A DNA stretch of 11,456 nucleotides from Thiotrichaceae bacterium (GCA_027008885.1 JALVDQ010000195.1:1-11456); one strand, 5' to 3'; counted from the first letter of the stretch, positions 1-7,344 are shown. Numbers and translations are program-made. Notes: a model not told the origin generated them from the letters alone.

Positions 1-118
<118 letters not shown>

Positions 119-130
<12 letters not shown>

Positions 131-934
131 ATTCTGTGCTATTTTCGATAACACATGAGAAACAGCCATAAAGGCAAAACTGGCAGTAACCATTACAGAC
201 GAGCCCAGTCCGCCCGCACAGCTCAAGTCGCTGGAGGCATTATTTTCGCCTCGCGGTTTGTTGTGGCTGATCTCTGCCGCAAGTGTTGCATAGCGCAGGT
301 GTTCTGATGAAAATACGCAGGGTACTGCAAAACGTCGTTTGTGGTTTTTGGGAAAGCCGTAATTCTGGCGCAACAGCTTGCGTGTTCTGGAAAGCAGTGG
401 ATCATGTTCGGTGCGGCTTAAATCTGCCACTCTGATTAATGCCGGATCAAGCTGACCACCCGCTCCACCGAGTGTCATTATCTTTATTTTGCGCCGTCTG
501 CACCACGCGATGAGGGCAGCCTTTACGCGCGAATTATCAATGCAATCCAGCACAAACGCAGCATCCGGCGGGATCATTTCGGCAATATTGTCCTGTGTGA
601 TAAAGTCATCTATGCAATTTACCTTGCAATCAGGATTAATATCCAGAACCCGTTCTGCCATTACATCAATCTTGTTACGCCCCAGGGTACTGCCCAGAGC
701 AGGTAACTGACGGTTAATATTTGACTCTGCTACCACATCCATATCAATCAGTGTCAGTTCGCCGATGGCATTGCGAGCCAGTGCTTCCACCGCCCAGGAA
801 CCAACGCCACCAATACCAACGACAACAATATGCGCGCATCTGAATTGAGTAACTGCCGGTTTTCCATAAAGGCGTAACACACCGCCGAAGCGACGTTGAA
901 AATCGTGTTTTTGCGGTTTTTGCGGTTTTTGCAT
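119..934 (-). CDS. tcdA: tRNA threonylcarbamoyladenosine dehydratase TcdA (CsdL)
   Basis: This is an E1-like enzyme of the ThiF/MoeB fold. The family cyclises N6-threonylcarbamoyladenosine at position 37 of ANN-decoding tRNAs to the hydantoin form, using ATP. The 271 residues show the N-terminal RRFGGVLRLYG motif (14-24), a glycine-rich nucleotide loop GIGGVGSW (40-47), and DMDVVAESNINRQ (64-76), the usual ATP and adenylation signature. A CAGGLGSSV stretch near the C-terminus (239-247) is typical of TcdA. Length is normal for the family. The ATG at 934 has AGG six bases upstream as ribosome binding site. The first residues (KPQKPQK) come from a 9-bp tandem repeat. The last few residues and the TAA stop lie inside repeat copy a. 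The gene is downstream of cobD in the same direction, separated by repeat copy b. Confidence 0.95.
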
Positions 935-940
935 AAGAAA

Positions 941-953
941 CCTAGGAGTCTGC
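941..953. repeat. Short match to the left end of the 9054-9185 foldback element
   Basis: CCTAGGAGTCTGC here matches CCTAGGAGCCTGC at 9051-9063 in 12 of 13 bases. It sits just upstream of the tcdA start, and its complement supplies the AGG used as the tcdA ribosome binding site. It may be a leftover end of the same small inverted-repeat element. With only 13 bases, chance cannot be excluded. Confidence 0.35.
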
Positions 954-999
954 TAAAAAGGGGATAGTTAATTCTAATCGACTTTATTAAAGCTTCCAC

Positions 1000-1096
1000 A
1001 AAAATATATAAAAAAAGGGGGGGATGGGTGACAGAAGACAGAGGATAGAGGACAGAAGACAGCAGGTAGCCCGTATGAAGCCCCGCGGAATACGGG
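1000..1096 (-). repeat. Composite repeat, copy b (full length, inverted relative to copies a, c, d)
   Basis: On the plus strand this reads A-rich stretch with TATATA (1000-1016), seven G, ATGGGT, then AGAAGAC-type heptamers (about 1030-1063), GTAG (1066-1069), and a hairpin with arms CCCGTAT (1070-1076) and ATACGGG (1090-1096). The REP side ends 6 bases from the cobD stop codon. The box side points at the 5' region of tcdA. Apart from about 65 bases before tcdA, the element fills the cobD-tcdA gap. A REP hairpin right after a stop codon could stabilise or terminate the upstream mRNA; that is inference from known REP behaviour. Confidence 0.85.
1066..1096 (+). repeat. REP-like palindrome with GTAG tetranucleotide
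   Basis: GTAG is followed directly by a perfect 7-bp inverted repeat (CCCGTAT / ATACGGG) with a 13-base interior containing CCGCGG. A GTAG tetranucleotide 5' of an imperfect palindrome is the known signature of REP sequences moved by RAYT (TnpA-REP) transposases. The same unit recurs at 3208-3238 and 10537-10567 (both reading on minus), and half of it at 1-13. Confidence 0.8.
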
Positions 1097-1102
1097 AGGA
1101 GC

Positions 1103-2239
1103 TTAAAACCTGCTATCAATTTTCAGGAGTTCCTGTTCCAGGCGTTGCCATTGGGCTTCATTGGCTGGCAAACCAAAACGCAAGGCGTGGGGATTATCAA
1201 AATAACGTGTCAAAATACCTCGCCGGGCAAGGAGGGTATGCAGCTTTTCAGCAGAAGAGGTTTGCATGTAGACAAATAAATTGGTGCTTTTTAATGTAAC
1301 CTCGTGCTTGTTTTTTTGCCATTTGTGAACAATGTTTTTTTCCAGGATACTTTTTAAGCGCTGTGATTGATGCTTTAAAAATTCTCGCTGTTGTTGCTGC
1401 CAATGCCTATCCTTTAATGCCTGCTTGCCTGCCCAGCGAGCCGGATGACTGACTGACCAGTCGTCCTGTTTGTCTGCTATTTTTTTGAGTAAATCAGGTG
1501 TCGCCCAGACAAAACCCAAACGAACACCCGCCAGACCAAAAAACTTCCCTATTGAGCGCAACACAATAAGCCCCGTTTTGGGCTTTTGGGTGATTAAGCT
1601 TTGCTCTGGGGTGGAATCAATAAACGCTTCATCAACAATCAATGTGCCATTTTTTGCACTGAGTTGTTGATGCCAGTCAAGCAAGGTTTGTGTTGCAAAT
1701 TGTTCTGCGCCCGGGTTGCTCGGATTCACCACGATAAGCACGTCAAGCGCCGCAATCGTATCATTTACGTCACTGGAATCAAGCACAACAACCTCATGCC
1801 CTGCCTTTTCCCAGGCTTGCTGGTGACTATGGTAAGCCGCTGAGACAATACCCGCCCTGAGCTTTTTCGTGTCCCTATTCAGCACAAGAGGCAAGCGTTG
1901 AATCGCCTCTTGCGAACCTGAGACAGCAAGCAATGAGGCGCTCCCGTAATAGGCTGAGGCGGCTGTTTCCAGACCATCGTTGATTTCCGGTAAACGCTGC
2001 CAGCATCTTGTTGGCATTTGAGGAAGAGGATAACAGCGGGGGCTAATACCTGTGGATAAATCAATCCAGTCCTCCTCGGGTATCCGGTACTTTTGACTTG
2101 CTGCCAGAAGTTGCCCACCATGCTGATGCTGCACAATCTGCCTGCTTAATATTGCTGCTGTCACCTCATCAGTAAAATCCAGAGAATCAGAGCAGGAAAA
2201 ATGTGTAAAAACAGGGGGGATGGGTATTTTATTAGACAT
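1103..2239 (-). CDS. cobD: L-threonine-O-3-phosphate decarboxylase, cobalamin biosynthesis (CobD; CobC in Pseudomonas naming)
   Basis: This is a PLP-dependent class I/II aminotransferase-fold enzyme. It decarboxylates threonine phosphate to (R)-1-amino-2-propanol phosphate, the linker that CbiB joins to adenosylcobyric acid. From the ATG at 2239 the protein has 378 residues: HGG (40-42), DLSTGISP (60-67), NPSNP (172-176), VDEAF (202-206) and the lysine motif RSIGKFFGLAGVRLGF, with K232 as the likely Schiff-base lysine. The start is uncertain. In relatives HGG lies within about ten residues of the N-terminus, which favours a GTG at 2134 (AGG six bases upstream) giving about 343 residues. The longer form overlaps the cbiB stop by 8 bases and is partly encoded by repeat box g. 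The stop at 1103 is followed directly by repeat copy b. The product works together with the upstream cbiB. Confidence 0.9.
   Translation of the reverse strand: MSNKIPIPPVFTHFSCSDSLDFTDEVTAAILSRQIVQHQHGGQLLAASQKYRIPEEDWIDLSTGISPRCYPLPQMPTRCWQRLPEINDGLETAASAYYGSASLLAVSGSQEAIQRLPLVLNRDTKKLRAGIVSAAYHSHQQAWEKAGHEVVVLDSSDVNDTIAALDVLIVVNPSNPGAEQFATQTLLDWHQQLSAKNGTLIVDEAFIDSTPEQSLITQKPKTGLIVLRSIGKFFGLAGVRLGFVWATPDLLKKIADKQDDWSVSHPARWAGKQALKDRHWQQQQREFLKHQSQRLKSILEKNIVHKWQKNKHEVTLKSTNLFVYMQTSSAEKLHTLLARRGILTRYFDNPHALRFGLPANEAQWQRLEQELLKIDSRF
2197..2226 (-). repeat. Composite repeat, copy g (C/T box only) at the cbiB-cobD junction
   Basis: On the minus strand this reads ACCCATC, six C in total, TG, five T, ACACA and five T. 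That is the same box variant as at 3278-3307 (TGTTTTT instead of TTTTTT). No heptamers or REP hairpin are attached. It lies immediately downstream of the cbiB stop and either inside the first codons of cobD (if the ATG at 2239 is used) or in the cbiB-cobD spacer (if the GTG at 2134 is used). Confidence 0.7.
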
Positions 2240-3197
2240 CGGCTTCAATAAAAAAGATAAAAAGTAGAACCACAAAAAGCAGGGTAACAAGCAAGGCAAT
2301 AGTATAAATACTTTTATCAAGCAAGCGTATTGCCCGCTTTATATCTTCTGCCTCCGCTTCTTTTTCATAGCCTAATTTGGGGCGGGATTTTTGCACTCCA
2401 TGATAAATCGCAGTGCCACCCAGTTTAAGCCCCAGACTGCCCGCACCGGATGCCATGACGATACCCGCGTTGGGGCTATACCATTTTCTCCCCTGGGTTT
2501 GCCATGCTTTCCATGCCTGTTTGGTTTTGCCGCCAAGACAGTAAAGTAATGCGGTAATGCGCGCGGGAATATAATTAAGCAGGTCATCGACTCGCGCTGT
2601 AAATTTTCCAAAATATTCAAAGCGTTGATTATGATACCCCCACATGGCATCGAGCGTATTGCTCAGGCGGTATAATATGACGCCTGGCGCACCCACTATC
2701 AACAACCAGAAAAGTGGAGCGATAACGGCATCACTGCCGTTTTCCAAAATAGACTCGATGCTGGCGGTGCTTAAGGCTGATTCATCTAACCGGGATGTCT
2801 CACGACTCACCAGATAAGATGTTTTTAGCCGAGCCTGTTCCAGGTCTCCTTGCCTGATTGCCTGTTCTACTGCCAGCCCGTGTTGCCTTAAGCTGTTCCA
2901 GCCGATTGCCAACCAGCCACAGAGGGTTGCCAATAACAAGCTCGCAAGCCATGAGCTGCTAAAAATTAATTGAAACCAGTAAAACAGCAACGTAAGCGGG
3001 ATAACGGCAATAATCCAGGCTGCAATACCCAAAATACCCTGCTGTAGTGGCGTTGTTTCCGGGCGGTTGAGTTGTGCCTCAAGCCAGTTAGCCAGGTTGC
3101 CAAAACCCACCAAAGGGTGGTATTTGGGTGGCTCGCCCCAAAAATAATCAAGAAGTAGCGCGCATGGCAGTGATAATAGAGAGATAATAAAGAACAT
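2232..3197 (-). CDS. cbiB: Adenosylcobinamide-phosphate synthase CbiB (CobD in Pseudomonas naming)
   Basis: This integral membrane enzyme of late cobalamin synthesis condenses adenosylcobyric acid with aminopropanol phosphate. The 321 residues match the family length of about 320. Visible family motifs are LLDYFWGEPP (15-24), the long conserved SRETSRLDES...ASIESILENGSDAVIAP region (131-161), PARITALL (211-218) and SPNAG (241-245). Hydrophobic segments lie near 1-18, 57-76, 83-103, 158-178 and 297-317. The ATG at 3197 was chosen because the family begins at this point; the same frame runs 60 codons further upstream but only through repeat copy c. GGGCGG seven bases upstream may serve as a weak ribosome binding site, partly built from the repeat end. 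It is followed by cobD, its substrate supplier, and preceded by glyS across two repeat copies. No cobalamin riboswitch was recognised upstream. Confidence 0.93.
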   Translation of the reverse strand: MFFIISLLSLPCALLLDYFWGEPPKYHPLVGFGNLANWLEAQLNRPETTPLQQGILGIAAWIIAVIPLTLLFYWFQLIFSSSWLASLLLATLCGWLAIGWNSLRQHGLAVEQAIRQGDLEQARLKTSYLVSRETSRLDESALSTASIESILENGSDAVIAPLFWLLIVGAPGVILYRLSNTLDAMWGYHNQRFEYFGKFTARVDDLLNYIPARITALLYCLGGKTKQAWKAWQTQGRKWYSPNAGIVMASGAGSLGLKLGGTAIYHGVQKSRPKLGYEKEAEAEDIKRAIRLLDKSIYTIALLVTLLFVVLLFIFFIEADV

Positions 3198-3207
3198 ATT
3201 GATACCG

Positions 3208-3307
3208 CCCGTATTCCGCGGAGCTTCATACGGGCTACCTGCTACCTGCTCCGTTCTCTGTCGTCTGTCCTCTGATAACCCATCCCCCCTGTTTTTCACA
3301 TATTTTT
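3208..3307 (+). repeat. Composite repeat, copy c (full length) upstream of cbiB
   Basis: The hairpin arms CCCGTAT (3208-3214) and ATACGGG (3228-3234) are followed by CTAC (3235-3238), a duplicated CTACCTG, three degenerate heptamers (GTTCTCT, GTCGTCT, GTCCTCT; 3253-3273), and a box variant at 3278-3307 (ACCCATC, six C in total, TGTTTTT, CACATA, TTTTT). It begins 10 bases from the cbiB start codon. Its heptamers are more diverged than those of copy a, suggesting an older copy. Confidence 0.85.
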
Positions 3308-3320
3308 GCATGGCTCGTAT

Positions 3321-3370
3321 TGAGAAACAAAACACGGGAGCAATAGTTAACGCGCCACCCGTGTTTCTCA
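3321..3370. repeat. Foldback sequence between two composite repeat copies
   Basis: TGAGAAA (3321-3327) and CACGGG (3333-3338) pair with CCCGTG (3358-3363) and TTTCTCA (3364-3370), leaving a 5-base bulge on the left arm and a 19-base loop. It lies in the glyS-cbiB spacer between copy c and the next copy. It may be a second type of hairpin head or a remnant of an unrelated palindrome. No T run follows, so a classic terminator is unlikely. Confidence 0.5.
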
Positions 3371-3459
3371 TACTCAACGCAGACTACATTCTCCCTCTGT
3401 CTTCTGTCCTCTGTCTTCTGTCTTCTGTCACCCATCCCCCCCTTTTTTATATATTTTTT
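3371..3459 (+). repeat. Composite repeat, copy c2 (divergent head, heptamers, C/T box) at the glyS 3' end
   Basis: A CTAC (3384-3387) with no recognisable REP hairpin precedes four heptamers (GTCTTCT, GTCCTCT, GTCTTCT, GTCTTCT; 3399-3426) and a C/T box (3430-3459) with seven C in total and TTTTTTATATATTTTT. The last T bases of the box overlap the complement of the glyS TAA stop (3458-3460). Together with copy c this forms a tandem pair in the same orientation that fills the whole glyS-cbiB spacer. Confidence 0.8.
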
Positions 3460-5542
3460 ATTGAAGCTGCGACAAATCCGCGATATTTAAAAACAGCTTG
3501 CGCAAACGGGATAATAATGCCAGACGGTTGTTCTTTAGCTTTTCGTCGTCTGTCATTACCATGACGTGATCGAAAAAGCTGTCTACATCATCGCGCAGAT
3601 TTGCCAGGCTGCTGAGCGCGGATGAATAATCGCCCTTTTCAAACAGGGGTTGCAGTTTTTGCTGCTGCGCCTGCACTGCCTGATGTAACTGCTTTTCAGC
3701 GCTTTCCTGCAATAGTGATTCATCAACCCGGGGGGATATTTCGCCTTTAATCTTTTTCAGTATATTGCTAATGCGTTTATTCGCGGCTGCCAGTGAAGCC
3801 GCTTGCGGTAGCGTTCTGAAATCGGCAACGGCTTTAACTCGCTGGTCAAAATCCAGCGGACAGGCAGGTTTCAGGCTGGCTACGGCGGCAACGGTATCGG
3901 GCTTGATTCCCTGATCCTGGTAGTAGGCGCGCAGACGTTCCATCACATAAGCAAAGGTTTCGTCCACTGCTTTGCTGGCATCGACTTTGTCTGCCAGAGC
4001 ACTGGCTGCCTGTTGCAGCAGTTCTTTCAGGTCAAGATTCAGCTTGCCTTCAATCATAATGCGTAACACCCCCAGAGCCGCACGGCGCAGCGAGAAAGGG
4101 TCTTTGCTGCCGGTTGGCTTCATGCCGATGGCAAAAATTCCCATGAGTGTATCTATTTTGTCGGCAAGCGAGAGAATTTTTCCGGTGTCTGTCACGGGTA
4201 TCACATCACCGGCAAAACCGGGTTGATATTGCTCCTGCATGGCGGCGGCAACGTCTTCGCTTTCACCATCCAGCCTGGCGTAGTAACGCCCCATGATGCC
4301 TTGCAGTTCAGCAAATTCATTCACCATTTCACTCACAAGATCACATTTGGAGAGCATCGCGGCGCGCCTTGCCTGTTGCTTGTCTGCGCCCAGTTTATCT
4401 GCGATAAAAGCTGCCAAATCAGCTACTCGTTCGGTTTTTTCATAGAGTGTTCCGAGCTTTTGCTGGAATACAATCTTTTTTGTCGCGTCCCGGCGGGATT
4501 CCAGTTTGAGCTTGCGATCCTGTTCCCAGAAAAATTTGGCATCAGCAAAACGGGGGCGAATAACGCGCTCATTACCCTGTCGCACCGAATCGGGATTGCT
4601 GCTTTCTATATTGCTGATAGTTATAAAGTGCGGCATTAACTTGCCATCTGCGTCCACAACCGGAAAGTATTTTTGATGATCCTGCATACTGGAGATCAGG
4701 CATTCCTGCGGGATACTGAGAAAATCCGGATCAAAGCTGCCACTGATCGCTACCGGCCATTCGATTAGTGCGGTCACTTCATCCAGCAGTGCCTCTTCGA
4801 TATGCGCTCTTCCACCAAGTTCTTTTGCGGCGGCTTCTGCCTGTGCTTTTACGGCATCGCGTCGCTCAGCAAAACTGGCAATGACCTTGCCCTGATCACG
4901 CAATTTTTGCGCGTAATCCGAGGCTGCACCCAGAGGAATAGCTTGCGGATGATGAAAACGGTGACCATGTGACTGCTTGCCTGAAGTCAAGCCTAAAATT
5001 TCAGCCTCAATCACATCACTGTCCTGCATCATAACAACCCAGTGCACGGGACGCACAAATTCGACATCACTGTCAGCCCAGCGCATACGTTTTGGTATGG
5101 GCAGTTTTGCCAGTGATTGCCGGACAATTTCAGGCAAGAGTTCAGCTGTTTCCCTGCCGGCAACATTTTGCCTGAATACCAGCCAAACCCCTTTGGGCGT
5201 TTCTATTTCGTCCAGCTCTTCAGGACTGACTCCACAGGAGCGTGCAAATCCTTGCAGTGCCTTGCTCGGATTGCCGTCGGCATCAAATGCGACTTTTTTT
5301 GCCGGACCCTTGCGTTCGATGCTCTGATCTTCCTGCCTTGTGGGTACAGATTTCAATAGAATTGCCAGGCGTCGGGGTGCTGCATAGCTAATCACTTCTG
5401 CGGCTTGCAGTGAGGCATCTTTTAGCCCGGTCACTATGCCATTGCTGAAAGCCTCCGAGAGACTGCGCAGTGCCTTGGGTGGAAGCTCTTCGGTGCCAAT
5501 CTCGATGAATAAGTCTTTGGTTTCTCTGGGTGTAGCGGACAT
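3458..5542 (-). CDS. glyS: Glycine-tRNA ligase beta subunit
   Basis: This is the beta chain of the bacterial alpha2beta2-type glycyl-tRNA synthetase, which recognises tRNA-Gly and supports aminoacylation by the alpha chain. The 694 residues match the family's usual length of about 690. The N-terminus carries the typical LFIEIGTEELPPKAL (11-25). The middle has an HD-type region (KCDLVSEMVNEFAELQGIMG, near 400-420). The SKDPFSLRRAALGVLRI motif is also characteristic. The C-terminal part resembles the anticodon-binding tail and ends normally with LSQLQ. The start overlaps the glyQ stop by one base (TAATG), with a strong GGGAGG in the end of glyQ, implying translational coupling. The stop codon abuts repeat copy c2. 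Confidence 0.97.
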   Translation of the reverse strand: MSATPRETKDLFIEIGTEELPPKALRSLSEAFSNGIVTGLKDASLQAAEVISYAAPRRLAILLKSVPTRQEDQSIERKGPAKKVAFDADGNPSKALQGFARSCGVSPEELDEIETPKGVWLVFRQNVAGRETAELLPEIVRQSLAKLPIPKRMRWADSDVEFVRPVHWVVMMQDSDVIEAEILGLTSGKQSHGHRFHHPQAIPLGAASDYAQKLRDQGKVIASFAERRDAVKAQAEAAAKELGGRAHIEEALLDEVTALIEWPVAISGSFDPDFLSIPQECLISSMQDHQKYFPVVDADGKLMPHFITISNIESSNPDSVRQGNERVIRPRFADAKFFWEQDRKLKLESRRDATKKIVFQQKLGTLYEKTERVADLAAFIADKLGADKQQARRAAMLSKCDLVSEMVNEFAELQGIMGRYYARLDGESEDVAAAMQEQYQPGFAGDVIPVTDTGKILSLADKIDTLMGIFAIGMKPTGSKDPFSLRRAALGVLRIMIEGKLNLDLKELLQQAASALADKVDASKAVDETFAYVMERLRAYYQDQGIKPDTVAAVASLKPACPLDFDQRVKAVADFRTLPQAASLAAANKRISNILKKIKGEISPRVDESLLQESAEKQLHQAVQAQQQKLQPLFEKGDYSSALSSLANLRDDVDSFFDHVMVMTDDEKLKNNRLALLSRLRKLFLNIADLSQLQ

Positions 5543-6480
5543 TATGCTTCCTCCCTGCTGTTTTTCCTGTGATTAGCTTTATCCACCAGCGGAAAGCCTA
5601 ATGCCTCGCGTGAATCATAATAAGCCTGGGCAATGGCGCGCGACAGGGAACGCACCCGCAACATATAGCGCTGACGCTCGGTGACTGAAATCGCATGACG
5701 CGAATCCAGCAGGTTAAAGGCGTGTGATGCGCTGAGCATCTGCTCATAGGCGGGAAGCGGCAGACCTGCTTCGATGAGTGCCTGACTTTCTTTTTCTGCG
5801 GCATCAAAATGATGGAAAAGTTCGTCAATATTAGCCAGTTCAAAATTGTATTTTGACTGTTCCACTTCGTTTCGATGATAAACATCACCATAGGTGACTT
5901 TATTGCCTGCGGGATCAATTGCCCAGACCAGATCGTAGACCACTTCGACATCTTGCAAATACATCGCAAGACGCTCAAGACCATAGGCTATTTCACCCAT
6001 TACCGGCTTGCAGTCCAGACCGCCCAGTTGCTGGAAATAGGTGAACTGGGTTACTTCCATGCCGTTGAGCCAAACTTCCCAGCCCAGCCCCCAGGCACCA
6101 AGTGTGGGTGATTCCCAATTGTCTTCAACGAAACGAATATCATGCTCCAGCGGATCAAAACCAATCGCCTTGAGGGAGCCTAAATACAACTCCTGAATAT
6201 TCAGCGGGGAAGGTTTCATAATCACCTGAAACTGATAATAGCGTTGCAGGCGATTCGGATTTTCACCATAACGACCATCCGTAGGACGACGAGAAGGTTG
6301 CACAAAGGCGGCATTCCACGGTTCAGGTCCGATCGCACGCAGGAAGGTATTGGGGTTGTCTGTGCCTGCACCCATTGGCATATCGTAGGGTTGCAAAACC
6401 GCGCACCCCTGTTTTGACCAGTAATCCTGCAAGGCAAAAATCAAACCCTGAAAAGTAGACGTATCGTATTGCTCAGACAT
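5542..6480 (-). CDS. glyQ: Glycine-tRNA ligase alpha subunit
   Basis: This is the catalytic alpha chain of tetrameric glycyl-tRNA synthetase (class IIc), which makes glycyl-adenylate and glycyl-tRNA with GlyS. It has 312 residues against about 300 in the family; the extra residues are a basic C-terminal tail ([12 protein letters not shown]). Strongly conserved blocks are [17 protein letters not shown] (25-41), [19 protein letters not shown] (59-77), [20 protein letters not shown] (117-136) and [15 protein letters not shown]. The ATG at 6480 begins with the usual MSEQ...TFQGLIF. The ribosome binding site is weak. A perfect TATAAT about 34 bases upstream (6514-6519) suggests its own promoter with a short leader. 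It forms an operon with glyS. Confidence 0.97.
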   Translation of the reverse strand: MSEQYDTSTFQGLIFALQDYWSKQGCAVLQPYDMPMGAGTDNPNTFLRAIGPEPWNAAFVQPSRRPTDGRYGENPNRLQRYYQFQVIMKPSPLNIQELYLGSLKAIGFDPLEHDIRFVEDNWESPTLGAWGLGWEVWLNGMEVTQFTYFQQLGGLDCKPVMGEIAYGLERLAMYLQDVEVVYDLVWAIDPAGNKVTYGDVYHRNEVEQSKYNFELANIDELFHHFDAAEKESQALIEAGLPLPAYEQMLSASHAFNLLDSRHAISVTERQRYMLRVRSLSRAIAQAYYDSREALGFPLVDKANHRKNSREEA

Positions 6481-6513
6481 TAGCAGTAGCCCGTAAATCG
6501 AATAAAGGCGGGG

Positions 6514-6519
6514 ATTATA
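6514..6519 (-). promoter_or_regulatory. Probable -10 box of the glyQS promoter
   Basis: The complement reads TATAAT, a perfect sigma-70 -10 hexamer, 34 bases before the glyQ ATG. At 17-base spacing the -35 position would be ATGCAA, a weak match (3 of 6), lying inside repeat box f. The spacer is the A/G-rich complement of that box. Transcription would start near 6507. The exact start site is inferred. Confidence 0.55.
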
Positions 6520-6550
6520 CCCATCCCCCCCTTTTTTTGCATGTTTTTGT
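6519..6550 (+). repeat. Composite repeat, copy f (C/T box only) upstream of glyQ
   Basis: The box reads ACCCATC, seven C in total, seven T, GCATG and five T, without heptamers or a REP head. It lies between the yidD stop and the glyQ start, directly against the TATAAT of the proposed glyQ promoter. This shows that the box can occur alone. Confidence 0.7.
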
Positions 6551-6561
6551 TATTAAGTTAC

Positions 6562-6582
6562 GCTTGGGCTAGCCCGAGCTAC
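6562..6582 (-). repeat. Short palindrome next to CTAC (REP-like or weak terminator) after yidD
   Basis: GCTTGGGC and GCCCGAGC form an 8-bp stem (one G-T pair) around TA, followed by CTAC, which is GTAG on the minus strand. GTAG next to a palindrome again resembles a REP unit, though the stem sequence differs from the main family. It lies 43 bases downstream of the yidD stop and could terminate or protect the hisI-yidD mRNA. No T run follows on the minus strand. Confidence 0.5.
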
Positions 6583-6624
6583 AAAACACAGGTTTGACCC
6601 ACTACTCTTACTCTGAGGCTCGCT

Positions 6625-6846
6625 TTACTGCTCTTTCTCGGGTACAGGATCATAACCGCCTTCGTTAAACGGATGGCAGCGTCCAATGCGTTTAATCCCC
6701 AGCCATGTGCCCCTGATTGCACCGTATCGTTCTATTGCCTGGTGCGTATAACAGGAACAGGTCGGTTCAAAGCGGCAACTACTGCCAAGCACCGGGCTTA
6801 GAAAAAGCTGGTAAATGCGGATTATTTTTAGCAGTAGCCATTTCAT
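6625..6846 (-). CDS. yidD: Membrane protein insertion efficiency factor YidD
   Basis: This is a small protein of the YidD/HCP family, associated with the inner membrane and thought to assist YidC-dependent membrane protein insertion. The 73 residues are normal length. It has an amphipathic N-terminal helix (1-20), then the conserved [27 protein letters not shown] block (16-42) with cysteines 24, 30 and 32, and [15 protein letters not shown] (56-70) with Cys57. It starts 2 bases after the hisI stop, so translation is probably coupled. In most bacteria yidD sits between rnpA and yidC; here it is paired with hisI instead. Confidence 0.93.
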   Translation of the reverse strand: MKWLLLKIIRIYQLFLSPVLGSSCRFEPTCSCYTHQAIERYGAIRGTWLGIKRIGRCHPFNEGGYDPVPEKEQ

Positions 6847-6848
6847 AG

Positions 6849-7226
6849 CTATTTTCCGTAAAGTTCTTCCGGGTCAATTAATGGTTCTGAATCTATTTTC
6901 AGCCTGTCACCTTCTGCCAGCTGGTAAAAACAGCTTCGCCTGCCCGTATGACAGGCTGGACCGGTCTGGTCAACCAGCAGCAGCAGTGTATCACGATCAC
7001 AATCAAGCCGCAGTTCCCTGAGCATTTGCACCTGCCCGGAGCTTTCTCCCTTGCGCCAGAACACCTGGCGTGAGCGTGACCAGTAACAAACCCGTCCCGT
7101 TGCAAGGCTTTCTTTTATGGAGTCCCTGTTCATCCACGCCATCATCAGGACTTCTTTTGTGTCATATTGCTGGGCAATGGCAGGAATCAAACCGTCTTTA
7201 TTGTATTTGAGTGCATCTATCCACAT
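6849..7226 (-). CDS. hisI: Phosphoribosyl-AMP cyclohydrolase HisI
   Basis: This enzyme of histidine synthesis opens the adenine ring of phosphoribosyl-AMP; it is cytoplasmic and zinc-dependent. The 125 residues carry VLMMAWM (26-32), YWSRSRQ (48-54), WRKGESSG (57-64), LDCDRD (74-79) and [10 protein letters not shown] (91-100). Cys76, Cys92 and Cys99 are the expected metal ligands, with His93 beside them. The ATG at 7226 fits the family start; a TTG 10 codons upstream (7256) is open but has no support. There is no fused HisE domain, unlike the bifunctional HisIE of enteric bacteria, so HisE must be encoded elsewhere. It is co-transcribed with yidD and divergent from the DsrE2-like gene. Confidence 0.95.
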   Translation of the reverse strand: MWIDALKYNKDGLIPAIAQQYDTKEVLMMAWMNRDSIKESLATGRVCYWSRSRQVFWRKGESSGQVQMLRELRLDCDRDTLLLLVDQTGPACHTGRRSCFYQLAEGDRLKIDSEPLIDPEELYGK

Positions 7227-7282
7227 GGTAAATCCGTTTTTTATGTACCCAGACAAAATTTTTGTTAGATTAATTTTGCTCA

Positions 7283-7309
7283 GGTACTTATATTACTTAT
7301 AGGGTACTT
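7283..7309. promoter_or_regulatory. Direct repeat GGTACTT x2 in the hisI / dsrE2-like intergenic region
   Basis: GGTACTT occurs at 7283-7289 and 7303-7309, spaced exactly 20 bases apart, about two helical turns. This is suggestive of two operator half-sites for one protein on the same DNA face, or part of a promoter. No regulator is assigned. Confidence 0.35.
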
Positions 7310-7317
7310 TAGTATAT

Positions 7318-7332
7318 TAACAGACTCTGTTA
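7318..7332. promoter_or_regulatory. Perfect dyad TAACAGA-C-TCTGTTA upstream of the DsrE2-like gene
   Basis: A 15-base palindrome with a single central base lies 67 bases before the start codon at 7399. It has the size and symmetry of an operator for a dimeric repressor or activator. The convergent LysR-type gene downstream is one candidate regulator, but nothing in the sequence links them. Confidence 0.4.
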
Positions 7333-7344
7333 GACTAAAACATC

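Noticed and set aside
2240..2320. 27-codon hydrophobic N-terminal extension of CobD
   Set aside because: It lies entirely inside the cbiB coding end (the membrane segment read in another frame), and the enzyme family is cytoplasmic and starts near HGG.
3198..3377. 60-codon N-terminal extension of CbiB
   Set aside because: The frame is open only through repeat copy c and the following palindrome. The family begins at the ATG at 3197, giving normal length.
3198..3457. Cobalamin riboswitch upstream of cbiB-cobD
   Set aside because: No B12-box-like sequence or riboswitch layout was seen; the spacer is explained by repeats.
3199..3564. Open frame on plus across the glyS-cbiB spacer, and similar frames through other repeat copies (1024-1299, 10404-10712)
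   Set aside because: These run through heptamers and boxes; apparent similarity between them reflects the shared repeat, not a protein family.
4223..4639. 138-codon open frame on plus inside glyS
   Set aside because: It is antisense to a highly conserved gene, with no ribosome binding site or family resemblance; a shadow frame.
6486..6512. GTAG followed by CCCG...CGGG as another REP unit
   Set aside because: The stem is only 4 bp with a 15-base loop and no further match to the repeat family, so chance is a fair explanation.
7227..7256. TTG start for hisI ten codons upstream
   Set aside because: The extra residues do not fit the family, and the ATG at 7226 gives the normal start.
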